Positions 1-9,846 of a stretch of 64,000 nucleotides of DNA are shown piece by piece (positions within the stretch are counted from its first letter, which is position 1; the number at the start of each line of letters is the position of its first letter). Under the pieces are notes generated by a model. It was not told the origin of the DNA. It did not search any database and saw only the letters and a program-made list of their open reading frames with translations. Made by a program: the position numbers and the translations under genes. This DNA is from Flavilitoribacter nigricans DSM 23189 = NBRC 102662. Lineage in GTDB: Bacteria > Bacteroidota > Bacteroidia > Chitinophagales > Saprospiraceae. The stretch covers positions 124,001 through 188,000 of the forward strand of contig NZ_PDUD01000011.1 of assembly GCF_002646595.1 (NCBI RefSeq), in the 5' to 3' direction.

Positions 1-1
1 T

Positions 2-955
2 CTGCCCGACGAGCGTACTTTTGACCGTCTGGAACTGGCCCGCTGGCTGGTGGATGATAAAAACCCACTGACGGCCCGGGTGACCGTCAATCGGTTCTGG
101 CAGACCTTTTTCGGTCAGGGTTTGGTAAAAACGCCCGAAGATTTCGGTGCCCAGGGTGCGAAACCTTCCCACCCGGCTTTGCTCGACTGGCTGGCCGTTC
201 AATTCCGCGAAAGCGGCTGGGATATCAAAGCGCTGTGTAAGCTCATGGTGATGAGCGCTACCTACCAGCAGACCTCCAAAGTAGATCCGGAGTTGCTGGA
301 ATTTGATCCGAATAATGAGTTGCTGGGCCGCGGGCCACGATACCGCTTGCCGTCCTGGATGCTGCGCGATCAGGCGCTTTTCCTGAGTGGCCTCCTGCGG
401 GATTCTATCGGCGGGCCTCCGGTAAAACCCTATCAGCCGGAGGGGATCTGGGCCGAAGCGACTTTTGGGCAGAAGCGTTACCAGCGGGATAGTGGCGCGG
501 ACCTCTACCGGCGGACGCTTTATACCTTCTGGCGCCGGATCGTTGGTCCGACCATGCTGTTTGATAATTCCGCCCGACAGGTTTGTGCGGTAAAACCGTT
601 GCTGACCAACTCCCCGCAGCACGCCCTGACCACGCTTAACGAAGTAGCTTATGTGGAAGCCGCCCGGGTAATGGCGGAGCGTGTGCTGGCTGAACAGGAA
701 CGAGGCGCAGACCCGCTTGAATACGCTTTCCGACTGGCCACTTCCCGCTACCCGCGAGCGGCGGAAAAAAAGATCCTGCTGGACCGTCTCCACCAATTCC
801 GGCAGGCTTTTATCGATGATCCGGAAGCCGCCGGTGAATTAATGACTGTGGGCGAATATCGTTCCGAGACCCCACCGGCTTCAGTGGACCAGGCAGCCTT
901 CGCGGCCCTTTGTTTAATGATCCTGAACCTGGACGAAACCCTCAACAAACAATGA
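2..955 (+). CDS. DUF1553 (PSD1-type) protein, C-terminal part, 5' truncated
   Basis: Open reading frame running in from the left edge; only the last ~317 residues are visible. The segment with VNRFWQTFFGQGLVKTPEDF, then a Trp/Tyr-rich stretch (MSATYQQ, YRLPSWMLRDQAL), fits the DUF1553 domain that ends the PSD1 / planctomycete cytochrome c family. The usual N-terminal haem c and DUF1549 parts would lie outside the window. Family members are predicted secreted or periplasmic and commonly sit next to DUF1501 genes, as here. The stop codon overlaps the next gene's ATG (ATGA), so the two are translationally coupled. Biochemical function is not established. An internal GTG at 50 is not a credible start because the frame is open upstream of it. 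Confidence 0.85.
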   Translation: MPDERTFDRLELARWLVDDKNPLTARVTVNRFWQTFFGQGLVKTPEDFGAQGAKPSHPALLDWLAVQFRESGWDIKALCKLMVMSATYQQTSKVDPELLEFDPNNELLGRGPRYRLPSWMLRDQALFLSGLLRDSIGGPPVKPYQPEGIWAEATFGQKRYQRDSGADLYRRTLYTFWRRIVGPTMLFDNSARQVCAVKPLLTNSPQHALTTLNEVAYVEAARVMAERVLAEQERGADPLEYAFRLATSRYPRAAEKKILLDRLHQFRQAFIDDPEAAGELMTVGEYRSETPPASVDQAAFAALCLMILNLDETLNKQ

Positions 956-2400
956 ACCCATTTTTCGAACACCGGGCCGGACTTACCCGGCGTCATTTTT
1001 TTCGCAGATCCGCACTGGGTATCGGCAGTTTTGCGCTCGGTTCCCTCCTGAACCCTTCGCTGTTTGCGCGCAACGGCATGGTCGATCCCGAACTCCCGCA
1101 CTTTGCACCCCGCGCCAAACGGGTCATTTATCTTTTTCAGAACGGTGCCCCTTCCCACGTGGATCTGTTCGATTATAAACCGAAACTGCGGGCCTGGCAC
1201 GGCCGTCAGATCCCGGACGAATTGATCAACGGCAAAAGGTTCAGTACCATGACGGGCAAGCAGGTGAACCGGCCCGTGCTTTCCGAGATCACCCAATTTG
1301 CGCAGCACGGCCAGAGCGGGGCCTGGGTATCGGATTTTCTGCCCCATATCGCGTCCATTTCGGATGAGCTTTGCTTTGTGAAGTCGATGTATACCGAGCA
1401 GGTCAACCACGCGCCGGCCATCACCTATTTTCTGACCGGTTCGGAAATGCCGGGCCGTCCCAGTATGGGAGCCTGGCTGACCTACGGCCTGGGCAGTAGT
1501 TCGGACAATCTGCCGGCTTTCGTGGTGATGACTTCCCGGGATAAGGAACGCAGCTGTGGGCAGATTTTCTACGACTATTACTGGGGCAGTGGTTTTTTGC
1601 CTACTAAATTTCAGGGCGTCAAATTCCGGGGTGGAGGGGATCCGATCTTGTACCTGAGTAATCCTCCGGGCATGAGCCGGAAAATGCGGCGGGATCTGCT
1701 CGATGGACTGGAGCAAATGAACGAGATCAACCTGCAGGAGTACGGAGACCCGGAGATCAATACCCGGATCGCTCAGTACGAAATGGCCTATAAGATGCAG
1801 ATGAGTGTACCCGAGCTGACCGATTTTTCGGGTGAGCCGCAGTACATTTTGGATATGTACGGGCCGGATGTATTGAAAAAGGGAAGCTATGCCTACAATT
1901 GCCTGATGGCCCGTCGACTGGTTGAGCGGGGTGTCCGTTTCGTTCAATGCATGCACGCCGGCTGGGATCAGCACAAAAACCTGAACCATCAGCTGAAGAT
2001 CCAGTGCCAGGATACCGATGCCCCTACCGCCGCACTGATCAAAGACCTGAAACAAAGAGGATTGCTGGAAGATACCCTGGTCATCTGGGGCGGGGAATTC
2101 GGCCGCACGCCTTTCCTCCAGGGGCGTATCGAGGAGTTTGACGTATGGGGCCGGGATCACCATCCCTACGTGTTTACGATCTTTATGGCGGGAGCCGGGG
2201 TGAAACCGGGCATGAGTTACGGTTCCTCTGATGAATTCGGCTTCAATCCGGCCGAAAATAAAGTACACGTTCACGATTTTCAGGCAACGGTCATGCATCT
2301 GCTCGGTATTGACCACGAACGCTTTACCTTCAAACACCAGGGGCGTCACTATCGCCTGACCGACGTACACGGTCATCTGGTAAAGGGAATCCTGGCGTAA
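952..2400 (+). CDS. DUF1501 domain-containing protein with Tat signal
   Basis: 482-residue protein. I chose the ATG at 952, which overlaps the upstream TGA, over a TTG at 910: it puts a twin-arginine leader (TRRHFFRRSALGIG followed by a hydrophobic run) directly at the N-terminus. Tat export suggests folding, perhaps metal loading, in the cytoplasm. The body has features of the DUF1501 family, which is related to the alkaline phosphatase/sulfatase superfamily: FQNGAPSHVDLFDYKP near the N-terminus, VIWGGEFGRTP in the middle and DFQATVMHLLGIDH near the end. With the upstream DUF1553 gene it forms the familiar two-gene unit known from Planctomycetes and some Bacteroidota, possibly linked to polysaccharide or sulfated-glycan use. 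Substrate is unknown. Confidence 0.9.
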   Translation: MNPFFEHRAGLTRRHFFRRSALGIGSFALGSLLNPSLFARNGMVDPELPHFAPRAKRVIYLFQNGAPSHVDLFDYKPKLRAWHGRQIPDELINGKRFSTMTGKQVNRPVLSEITQFAQHGQSGAWVSDFLPHIASISDELCFVKSMYTEQVNHAPAITYFLTGSEMPGRPSMGAWLTYGLGSSSDNLPAFVVMTSRDKERSCGQIFYDYYWGSGFLPTKFQGVKFRGGGDPILYLSNPPGMSRKMRRDLLDGLEQMNEINLQEYGDPEINTRIAQYEMAYKMQMSVPELTDFSGEPQYILDMYGPDVLKKGSYAYNCLMARRLVERGVRFVQCMHAGWDQHKNLNHQLKIQCQDTDAPTAALIKDLKQRGLLEDTLVIWGGEFGRTPFLQGRIEEFDVWGRDHHPYVFTIFMAGAGVKPGMSYGSSDEFGFNPAENKVHVHDFQATVMHLLGIDHERFTFKHQGRHYRLTDVHGHLVKGILA

Positions 2401-2656
2401 AATATTTTTCGGTACTACCACGGGCAATACGGCCGCCAGCAATACTTTTGAGCTTCCCATAGCGGGGAATAGACATTTCCTAAAGGGAAAAATTAGTCCG
2501 CTTGTGTGCTTTTTTTGGCAAAAAGTGCAGAGAATTGGTAAATTTAGTGTTCAAAGAACCTTCCGATCCGAATCTGAACCTGTACAACCTCCCTCTCTTA
2601 TTGTCTTATGGTTACCCCGTTAACCAAAACAAATTTATAAATATGAAGGTCCGTTT

Positions 2657-4549
2657 ATGGGTAAACTTATCGATTCATTTAACTTAAATTCTCTGGATTC
2701 CATCATCTTTGATCATGCTCCCGGGCCAATCCTGGTTTTGGATAAACACCAGCGTATCGTAAAGGCCAACCGATATACGGTGGAAGAATTGGGGTATACC
2801 CAAGAAGAGCTGATGTGTATGCGCTTACCCGATATTGAGGGTTTTTCGGAAACGTGGCTGCACGAAACACCGGATGCCCGTATTGAGAGACCCCTGGAGC
2901 TGCAACCCGAAGTGCTGTGTAAAAGGAAAGATGAAAGCAGGCTCTGGCTTTCTATCAGTAAAAATGTTGTACAAAGAGGCAACAGTCACTTTTACATATT
3001 ATACTGCCGGAATATCAGCCGGCAAAAGCAGGATGAAAAGATCATCCGGGAAAATGAAGCCCAGTTGCAGGTCGCTACGAAGATCGCCAAACTGGGATAT
3101 TGGGAATACGATAACTCCAGTGATACCCTGCGGCTTAACGATCAGTTCTTTAGGATATTTAAAACATCAATTGAAGAAGTCGGTAGTTATGAAATGAACC
3201 TGGAGCGGTATACCGAATTGTTCCTTCCGCCCGAAGAACTCGAGCTGATATCCCGGGAAACGGAACGGGGGTACCGGGATCCATCAACCAAATATCACCG
3301 CTATCTGGAGCACCAGGCTAATTATTGGGATGGAACACCAGCCTGGATGGGCGTGCACTTCATTATGGTGAAGGACGAGGAAGGTACGGACTTTAAGACC
3401 ATTGGCGTTACTCAGGACATTACGGAGCGTAAAAAAACGGAACGTATGCTCCGTCAGAATGAGATTAGCCTAGACAAGGCATTCAAGATAGCTGCGATCG
3501 GGCCATGTAGTTACGATTTTGTAAATGATCGGATATTGTGGACATCCCGGGCCTTGCATGTAATCGGGCTTTCGGAGGATGAAGCTCCAACCGATCGGAA
3601 AAGTTTTCTGGAAATGGTTCATTCGGATGACCTGTCCGGGGCTCTGAAAGCTTACGAAAAGATCGCAGAATCTCCGAGGATCGATATCGAACTCCGAACG
3701 GTCATTAAAGGCCAGGTTAAATACTTTAGATTCAAATCCAATCTGGAGTTTGACGAGGAGGGAAGGCCAGTTCAGGCCATCGGGATTATCCAGGACATTA
3801 CCGAGCGTAAACTGGCAGAAGCAGAACTGGAAAAGTACCGGGATCACCTGGAGCAACTGGTGCAGGAACGGACCCGGCAACTGGAATCGATCAACAAAGA
3901 CCTGGAGGCATTCGCTTATTCCATCTCCCATGACCTGAGAGCCCCCATTCGGCATATCAACGGATTTACGAACCTATTGAACAGGCAGATCCAAACGGAC
4001 AATGTCGACACCAGAAACTATCTGGAACTCATTATCGCCGCTTCCCGGAGAATGGGCGATATGATCGATGCGCTACTCAACTTTTCCAGGCTGGGCCGGC
4101 AGGAATTGATCAAATCCGAGATTGACCTCAATACGCTCGTCCGGGAAGTGATCCGGAACTTTGAGCCGGATTTCAAACATCGTTCCATTGAGTGGAAGTT
4201 GAGTACACTGCCGACAGTATCCGGCGATCAGGGGCTCCTGAAGATCGCTTTTGAGAATCTCATCTCCAATGCGATCAAATATACCCAGCCCCGGCGGGAA
4301 GCGGTCATTGAGATCGGACAACCCACCGATCATTGCAATGGCATTTTTGTCAGAGACAATGGCGTGGGATTTGACGGCGGGTACGACAACAAGCTTTTTG
4401 GCGTCTTCCAGCGCCTGCACAGAGACGAGGATTTTGATGGCACCGGCATCGGCCTGGCCAACGTCCAGCAGATCATCAAAAAACACGGATGGTCCATTCG
4501 GGCCGAAGGAGAGGTCGGCCGCGGGGCTACTTTCTACATCAAAATGTGA
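2657..4549 (+). CDS. PAS-domain sensor histidine kinase (orphan)
   Basis: 630 residues without an obvious signal peptide or membrane segment, so a cytoplasmic sensor is likely. Three PAS-like repeats occupy about residues 14-120, 135-255 and 268-385; the second and third end in the PAC-type motif GxxQDITERK. A coiled-coil linker (LEKYRDHLEQLVQERT) leads to the HisKA helix, with the phospho-accepting His in ISHDLRAP at residue 425. The ATPase domain follows: N box around residues 533-541 (ENLISNAIK), DNGVGFD, and GTGIGLANV near residue 595. The architecture resembles phytochrome-type kinases. No response regulator or other phosphorelay gene lies beside it, so its partner must be elsewhere. The 2401-2656 interval before it contains no other recognisable feature. 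Confidence 0.93.
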   Translation: MGKLIDSFNLNSLDSIIFDHAPGPILVLDKHQRIVKANRYTVEELGYTQEELMCMRLPDIEGFSETWLHETPDARIERPLELQPEVLCKRKDESRLWLSISKNVVQRGNSHFYILYCRNISRQKQDEKIIRENEAQLQVATKIAKLGYWEYDNSSDTLRLNDQFFRIFKTSIEEVGSYEMNLERYTELFLPPEELELISRETERGYRDPSTKYHRYLEHQANYWDGTPAWMGVHFIMVKDEEGTDFKTIGVTQDITERKKTERMLRQNEISLDKAFKIAAIGPCSYDFVNDRILWTSRALHVIGLSEDEAPTDRKSFLEMVHSDDLSGALKAYEKIAESPRIDIELRTVIKGQVKYFRFKSNLEFDEEGRPVQAIGIIQDITERKLAEAELEKYRDHLEQLVQERTRQLESINKDLEAFAYSISHDLRAPIRHINGFTNLLNRQIQTDNVDTRNYLELIIAASRRMGDMIDALLNFSRLGRQELIKSEIDLNTLVREVIRNFEPDFKHRSIEWKLSTLPTVSGDQGLLKIAFENLISNAIKYTQPRREAVIEIGQPTDHCNGIFVRDNGVGFDGGYDNKLFGVFQRLHRDEDFDGTGIGLANVQQIIKKHGWSIRAEGEVGRGATFYIKM

Positions 4550-4597
4550 AAAGCGGGAAACCCGCGGAATTGCTGTTCGCTTCGGCTTCCCGCTTTT
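4549..4597. terminator. Hairpin between convergent genes
   Basis: Perfect 11-bp stem AAAAGCGGGAA (4549-4559) / TTCCCGCTTTT (4587-4597) with a 27-nt loop. It starts in the stop codon of the histidine kinase gene and lies just before the end of the convergent MATE gene. A-rich and T-rich ends let it act as an intrinsic terminator in both directions. Confidence 0.7.
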
Positions 4598-4616
4598 CGG
4601 GTTAGAGGGCGTATCC

Positions 4617-6005
4617 TTATACCTCAACGAGTTTCCACCGGCCCCGTTTGAACAGGATCAGACAGAGTACAGACATAATGGTCTCGGCCATCACCACGGC
4701 CCAGCAGACGCCGGCCAGTCCCCAGTCAAACTGTACCGCCAGGATATAACCCAGGGGGATCTCGATCAGCCAGAAACAAATGAAATTGATCAGGGTAGGG
4801 GTGCGGGTATCTCCGGCGCCATTAAATGCCTGACTGAAGATCATACCGTATCCAAAAAAGATATAGCCCAGACCGAAGATCTGCAAACTCGTCACGCCCG
4901 GTTCGAGAACGGCCGGGTTGCTATCGAAAGCCATGATCAGTTGTTCGCTGAAAAAGAAGTACAGGAGTCCGAAAAAAGCGAGGAGCGCGGCGGTAAAGTG
5001 AGCCGATCGCCAGACCGAAGTCTCGGCCCGTTCCGGCTTTTTGGCGCCCAGGTTTTGTCCCACCAGGGTGGCCGCGGCATTGCTCAGTCCCCAGGCCGGA
5101 AGCAGGGTGAAAATGACGAGTCGGATGGCAATTGTATATCCGGCTACTGCTTCACTGCCGAATTTGGCAATGATCCGCATCAGGAAGATCCAACTGGCGG
5201 AAGCAATGATGTACTGCCCCGCACCCGTAGCGGCGATCCGGCCCAGTCGGCGGATCATATTCCAGTCGAGCCCCCATTCGTTGAACAACAGCCGGACCCG
5301 GCTTCGCCCTCCAAACAGAATAAATAGCTGGTAACTGACACCAATACTCCGGCCGATGGTCGTGGCCACTGCCGCCCCCTGTACCCCCATTTCGGGGAAA
5401 GGACCGATACCGAAAATAAACAGCGGATCGAGCACGATGTTGATTAGGTTGGCGATCCAGAGGGCCCGCATCGCATGGGCCGCATCACCGGCCCCGCGGA
5501 AGATCCCGTTCAGCAGGAACAGCAGCATGATTACTACGTTGCTACCGAACATGATCCGGGTATAGCCCACTCCGGTAGCGATCAGTTCTTCGCTGCCGCC
5601 CATCATGCGGAGAATGTCATCGGCAAAGATCAGTCCGGGAATGCCCAGCGCCATTGAGACGAAAATGGCCAGATAAATGGCCTGCTTGGCCGCCCGGGAT
5701 GCACTGGCGTCGTCCTTTTCGCCTACAAAACGGGCGATCATAGCCATCGGGGCCGTACTGATACCGATGGCCACGGCGTAGACCAGCGTGATCACCGATT
5801 CGGTTAGTCCAACGGTTGCCATGGCGTCGGCGCTGACCTGGGCCACAAAAAAAGCGTCGACCAGGGCAAACAGCGATTCCATAGCCATTTCCAGTATCAT
5901 GGGAATGGAAAGCAGGACGATCGCTTTGTTGATACTGCCGGAAGTGTACTCTTGTTCATCCCCCCGGAGGGCGATCAGTATGGTTTTCCAAATTTTTTTT
6001 AACAC
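4617..6005 (-). CDS. MATE family efflux transporter
   Basis: 462-residue polytopic membrane protein with about twelve hydrophobic segments, the normal MATE size. It shows the two-fold internal repeat of the family: the first half opens with SINKAIVLLSIPMILEMAMESLFALVDAFFVAQVS, broken here as SIPMILEMAMESLFALVDAF, and the second half has FFSEQLIMAFDS. MATE proteins export cationic drugs and dyes or metabolites using Na+ or H+ gradients; the substrate cannot be told from sequence. The gene stands alone, convergent with the histidine kinase and divergent from the S9 peptidase. The start follows a run of T, with ATG then LKKIWKTILIALRG as a cytoplasmic amphipathic N-terminus. Confidence 0.92.
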   Translation of the reverse strand: MLKKIWKTILIALRGDEQEYTSGSINKAIVLLSIPMILEMAMESLFALVDAFFVAQVSADAMATVGLTESVITLVYAVAIGISTAPMAMIARFVGEKDDASASRAAKQAIYLAIFVSMALGIPGLIFADDILRMMGGSEELIATGVGYTRIMFGSNVVIMLLFLLNGIFRGAGDAAHAMRALWIANLINIVLDPLFIFGIGPFPEMGVQGAAVATTIGRSIGVSYQLFILFGGRSRVRLLFNEWGLDWNMIRRLGRIAATGAGQYIIASASWIFLMRIIAKFGSEAVAGYTIAIRLVIFTLLPAWGLSNAAATLVGQNLGAKKPERAETSVWRSAHFTAALLAFFGLLYFFFSEQLIMAFDSNPAVLEPGVTSLQIFGLGYIFFGYGMIFSQAFNGAGDTRTPTLINFICFWLIEIPLGYILAVQFDWGLAGVCWAVVMAETIMSVLCLILFKRGRWKLVEV

Positions 6006-6343
6006 GGTCTTATTTTTAAGTCAGGTGACAATGATCCCCTTCAGGATGGAACCTGGTGTAGCGGAGATCATTTTACAGGGGCATTGGATCGAAAGGATCG
6101 AAATGCAGCAAAACTGTGTTCAATTACCAAGTGGATCCCGGAAAAGTTCCGCAAGTGAAAAATTTTGTGGTCCTTTTGGTAAGAATGGTACGAAATTAAT
6201 TGCTCCGGGAAAAGGACGTTATTAACAGGCTTTACTATTTTCGGCCTAAGAACACCTTATTGCCCCGGAAATGCGATCCTGAAGCAGGGTATTTAGAGCT
6301 AATTGTTCATTAACCTATCTCATTAATTCTGGAAAAAACGCTT
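6006..6343. other. Divergent intergenic region
   Basis: 338 bp between the divergent MATE and S9 peptidase genes. It must hold both promoters. I find no clean TAnnTTTG box, no strong hairpin and no convincing small gene. Confidence 0.5.
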
Positions 6344-9130
6344 ATGTCTCACTACTTACGCCTCTGCACCTTTTTGGTCCCTTTCTTCTTTTCCGGTTTG
6401 CTTATTACCCCGGCTTTTGCCCAGCCGGCGGCCAAAAAGCAATTGGAGATCGAAGACCTGACCCAATGGAATAACATTACTTCCAACCGCATCTCGGCCG
6501 ACGGCCGCTGGGTGGTGTATACCCTCGATTCGGAGGACGGCGATCCCACGACCATTGTTTACGACGGGCAGAAAAACGAGGACCATACCTTCGAAAGAGC
6601 GGATGATTTTCAGATCAGTTACGATGGCCAGTTCGTGGCTTTCCTGATCCACCCGGCGGAAGATACCGTCAAAGATATGCGACGCCGGAAGGTAGATAAA
6701 AATGCCTTGCCGGGGGATACCCTGGCTATCCTCAGTCTTACCGATCAGCAACTGACCAGGATACCGGAGGTAAAGAACTTCAAAATGCCCGAAAAGTGGG
6801 ACGGCTGGATCGCCTATCTGACCGTGGAGAGTATGCCGGCGGATACCAGCGAGGCCAAACGTCCAAAAAAAGCTAAAAAGAAAAATTACGAACGCCTGGT
6901 GATCCGCAACCTGAAAAGCGGCCGGGAAACTATTGTCGATAAAGTAGAATCCTACGAGCTGGCCGAGAAGGGCAGCGCCATTGCCTGGGTTACGGAAGGG
7001 CAGGACTCCACTGTAGCGCCGGGCGTATACCGGCTGGATCCGAATGCCGGTAAAATTCAGCCCGTTTACAATGGCAAGGGAAAGTTTAAAAACCTGACCT
7101 TTGATGAAATGGGGAGCCAACTGGCCTTCGTCGGCGACCTGGATACCACCAAAGTCCGGGTACGGCCCTTCGGTCTTTTCCACTACGGCCCCGGTAAAAC
7201 TACGGCTGATCTGGTACTGGAATCCGGAACCGGGATCATGGAATCCGGCTGGACGGTGAGTGAACACGCCCGACTGCGTTTTTCCGAAAATGGTGGAAAG
7301 CTGTTCTTCGGGCTGGCTCCGCCGCCTATTCTGCCGGATACCTCCCTGCTGGAAGAAGAGATCCCGCAGGTTGAGGTATGGTCTACCGGTGATGGAAGGC
7401 TGTACACCCAACAGGAGGTGCAGTTGAATCGGGATAAGCGGCAGGCCTATACCGCCGTGCTGGATACCCGCAGCGGCCAGCTGGCGAAACTGGGAAGCCT
7501 GGAAATACCCGATGTGGATGTCGGAGATGAAGGCAATGCCGCCGTCGCCCTGGGTAGCTCCGACCTGCCTTACGAGAAAATGGTTTCCTGGGTAGGCGAT
7601 ACCTACTACGACCTCTACCGCATCGATGTCAATACCGGCCGGCAGCGCAAACTGGACCTGGTGGCCAAGGGGAATCCCAATGTATCGCCCCGGGCAAAAT
7701 ATTTTTACTGGTACAGTGATCCCGATTCAGTCTGGATGGCCTATTCGCTGGCGGATGATCGCCTGCGGCAGATCACTTCCTCCGAGGTATCCATCTTTTA
7801 CGATGAGCTCAACGACCGGCCGATGCACCCCTCTTCTTACCGACTGGCCGGGTGGCTGGCCGACGATGCGGCCGTTCTGCTTTACGATCGTTACGATATC
7901 TGGCAAATCGATCCGAGCGGCAGCCGGGCGCCCAAACGACTGACGCGTGGCCGGGAAAACGGGATCAGTTACCGCTACGTGCGCCTGGATCCGGAGCAAC
8001 GGTTCATCGAACCGAATGCGAAGATCCTGCTTTACCAGTTTGACGATGCGACCAAAGAGTCCGGTTACGCCTGGATGGATCTGGCGAGTGGCAAACTGGA
8101 CGTCATCCAGCAGGGTGCCTATTCTCTGGACCGCCGTCCGCTAAAGGCGGAAAAGGCCGAAAAATACGTTTACACCAAGGAAGATTTCCGAACCTTTCCG
8201 GATCTGATCTACGGTTCCGGATTGAAAGACGGCCGTACCATCAGCAACGCCAATCCGCAACAGTCCGAATTCAGCTGGGGTAATGTAGAACTGTACGAAT
8301 GGACTTCATTGGATGGAGAAGTGCTGCAGGGACTGCTGGTTAAACCCGATAACTTCGATCCGAATAAAGAGTACCCGCTCATCGTCAATTTTTACGAACG
8401 AAGCAGCGACGGTCTGTACAGTCACCGGGCTCCGCAGGCGCATCGCTCCACCATCAATTACAGTTACTACGTCAGTCGGGGTTATGTGATCTTCAATCCG
8501 GATATTCCCTACCGGATCGGCTATCCCGGCGAAAGCTGTTACAACGCCGTGATCCCGGGCGTGACCAGCCTGATCGATGAAGGTTTTATCGACCGGGACC
8601 GCATTGGGGTGCAGGGCCACAGCTGGGGCGGTTATCAGATCGCTTATCTGGTGACCAAAACGGATCTGTTCCGCTGCGCAGAAGCCGGCGCGCCGGTGGT
8701 GAACATGATCTCGGCTTACGGCGGTATTCGCTGGGGAAGCGGCATGAGCCGGATGTTCCAGTACGAACACACCCAGAGCCGGATCGGTGGAACGCTCTGG
8801 GAATATCCGCTGCGCTACCTGGAGAATTCTCCCATCTTTTCGGTAGATAAGATCAATACGCCGGTCCTGATCATGCACAACGATGAAGACGGCGCGGTGC
8901 CCTGGTACCAGGGAATCGAGTTCTTTACCGCAATGCGCCGGCTGGATAAAAAAGCCTGGATGCTGAACTATAACGGTGAGCCGCACTGGCCGCTGAAACT
9001 GGCAAATCGCAAAGATTTTCAAAAGCGCATGTCCCAGTATTTTGATTACTATCTCCTGGACGGACCGTTGCCGAGCTGGATGGAGCGCGGGGTTCCGGCC
9101 ATTGAGAAAGGGATCTTACAGGGATACTAA
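6344..9130 (+). CDS. S9 family (prolyl oligopeptidase / DPP-like) secreted peptidase
   Basis: 928 residues with an N-terminal signal peptide (hydrophobic run then TPAFAQP). Residues ~30-620 form a long N-terminal region with WD/beta-propeller-like repeats (for example RISADGRWVVYTLDSEDGD) typical of S9 peptidases. The C-terminal alpha/beta-hydrolase domain has the nucleophile elbow GHSWGGY with Ser760. The acid lies in the HNDEDGAVPW motif (Asp847 or Asp849) and the His is His881 in NGEPHWPLK. The family cuts peptides, often after proline, in the periplasm or at the surface. Bacteroidota encode many such paralogues, used for peptide nutrition. The propeller part is longer than in classical DPP IV. 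The gene is followed after 68 bp by the anchored winged-helix-like protein on the same strand. Confidence 0.93.
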   Translation: MSHYLRLCTFLVPFFFSGLLITPAFAQPAAKKQLEIEDLTQWNNITSNRISADGRWVVYTLDSEDGDPTTIVYDGQKNEDHTFERADDFQISYDGQFVAFLIHPAEDTVKDMRRRKVDKNALPGDTLAILSLTDQQLTRIPEVKNFKMPEKWDGWIAYLTVESMPADTSEAKRPKKAKKKNYERLVIRNLKSGRETIVDKVESYELAEKGSAIAWVTEGQDSTVAPGVYRLDPNAGKIQPVYNGKGKFKNLTFDEMGSQLAFVGDLDTTKVRVRPFGLFHYGPGKTTADLVLESGTGIMESGWTVSEHARLRFSENGGKLFFGLAPPPILPDTSLLEEEIPQVEVWSTGDGRLYTQQEVQLNRDKRQAYTAVLDTRSGQLAKLGSLEIPDVDVGDEGNAAVALGSSDLPYEKMVSWVGDTYYDLYRIDVNTGRQRKLDLVAKGNPNVSPRAKYFYWYSDPDSVWMAYSLADDRLRQITSSEVSIFYDELNDRPMHPSSYRLAGWLADDAAVLLYDRYDIWQIDPSGSRAPKRLTRGRENGISYRYVRLDPEQRFIEPNAKILLYQFDDATKESGYAWMDLASGKLDVIQQGAYSLDRRPLKAEKAEKYVYTKEDFRTFPDLIYGSGLKDGRTISNANPQQSEFSWGNVELYEWTSLDGEVLQGLLVKPDNFDPNKEYPLIVNFYERSSDGLYSHRAPQAHRSTINYSYYVSRGYVIFNPDIPYRIGYPGESCYNAVIPGVTSLIDEGFIDRDRIGVQGHSWGGYQIAYLVTKTDLFRCAEAGAPVVNMISAYGGIRWGSGMSRMFQYEHTQSRIGGTLWEYPLRYLENSPIFSVDKINTPVLIMHNDEDGAVPWYQGIEFFTAMRRLDKKAWMLNYNGEPHWPLKLANRKDFQKRMSQYFDYYLLDGPLPSWMERGVPAIEKGILQGY

Positions 9131-9198
9131 TGATATTTCCGGGCTCGGAGAACAGCTGAACGGCGGTTCTCCGGTCCCGTACCCTTTAAAACCACACT

Positions 9199-9846
9199 AT
9201 GGATTATCTTTTTTTTGTGTTAATGGGAGTGGTGGCCCTGCCCATTGTGTTTACCTTTCTCTTCATCTGGCTCTACAACCGGAACCGGGCCAGGAAATCG
9301 GCGGAAACCCAGAACCTGATCCAGGACCGGGAAATACTGAGATTTATCGGTAGCCAGCCCGATGGATTGATCTCCATTGATCAACTGGTGGAGCACTCGA
9401 AAATGACCCGCTCCCAGGCCCGGGTGCGACTCAATCTGCTGCGGGAATTCGGTGTGCTGGAGCCGCACTACGCTGCCGGGTTTCGGGCCTACTATTCGCT
9501 GGCGGGACCGCTGGACGAGCGGCCGGCGCCCAAATTGTCGCCCGAGCCTTTTCTCACCGTGGAAGATATGCTCACCTTGTTCAAACATTTCGATTTTCGG
9601 ATCACACCGCAGCAACTGATCATGTCCACCGGGCTGCCGGTAACGATCCTCAGAAGAGAGATGAAGTATTTTCAAAAGCAGGGGATCCTGCAATCCCTTA
9701 CGCCGTACGGGCAGATCGGAACTGCCGAAAGCCGGAGTTATGTATTGATGGAGCCCTATCGCTCTAATCCTGAGCGGTTTCTGGATCAGCGACTGGATCT
9801 GGACAGACAGATGGAAAGCATATTAAGGAAAGAAGATCTGGTTTGA
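9199..9846 (+). CDS. Membrane-anchored protein with winged-helix-like repeats
   Basis: 215 residues, family not recognised. Residues ~3-24 form one transmembrane helix (YLFFVLMGVVALPIVFTFL) followed by basic residues (NRNRARK), predicting the rest is cytoplasmic. Two repeats then look like winged-helix folds: about residues 44-100 (ILRFIGSQPDGLISIDQLVE, then SQARVRLNLLREFGVLEP) and about 115-180 (LTVEDMLTLFKHFDF, ITPQQLIMSTGLP, then REMKYFQKQGIL). The pattern of a helix, a turn, then a short helix before a hydrophobic strand is what I rely on; no catalytic motif is visible. It could be a membrane-bound regulator or a protein-interaction module. It follows the S9 peptidase gene and may share its transcript. 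Confidence 0.7.
   Translation: MDYLFFVLMGVVALPIVFTFLFIWLYNRNRARKSAETQNLIQDREILRFIGSQPDGLISIDQLVEHSKMTRSQARVRLNLLREFGVLEPHYAAGFRAYYSLAGPLDERPAPKLSPEPFLTVEDMLTLFKHFDFRITPQQLIMSTGLPVTILRREMKYFQKQGILQSLTPYGQIGTAESRSYVLMEPYRSNPERFLDQRLDLDRQMESILRKEDLV

Noticed and set aside
748-2460. 570-codon minus-strand frame opposite the DUF1501 gene
   Set aside because: Its sequence is the low-complexity antisense of a high-GC coding gene and has no domain or signal; the plus strand encodes clear DUF1501 motifs.
4251-5327. 358-codon plus-strand frame spanning the end of the kinase and the MATE gene
   Set aside because: It overlaps two well-supported genes in other frames and shows no domain of its own.
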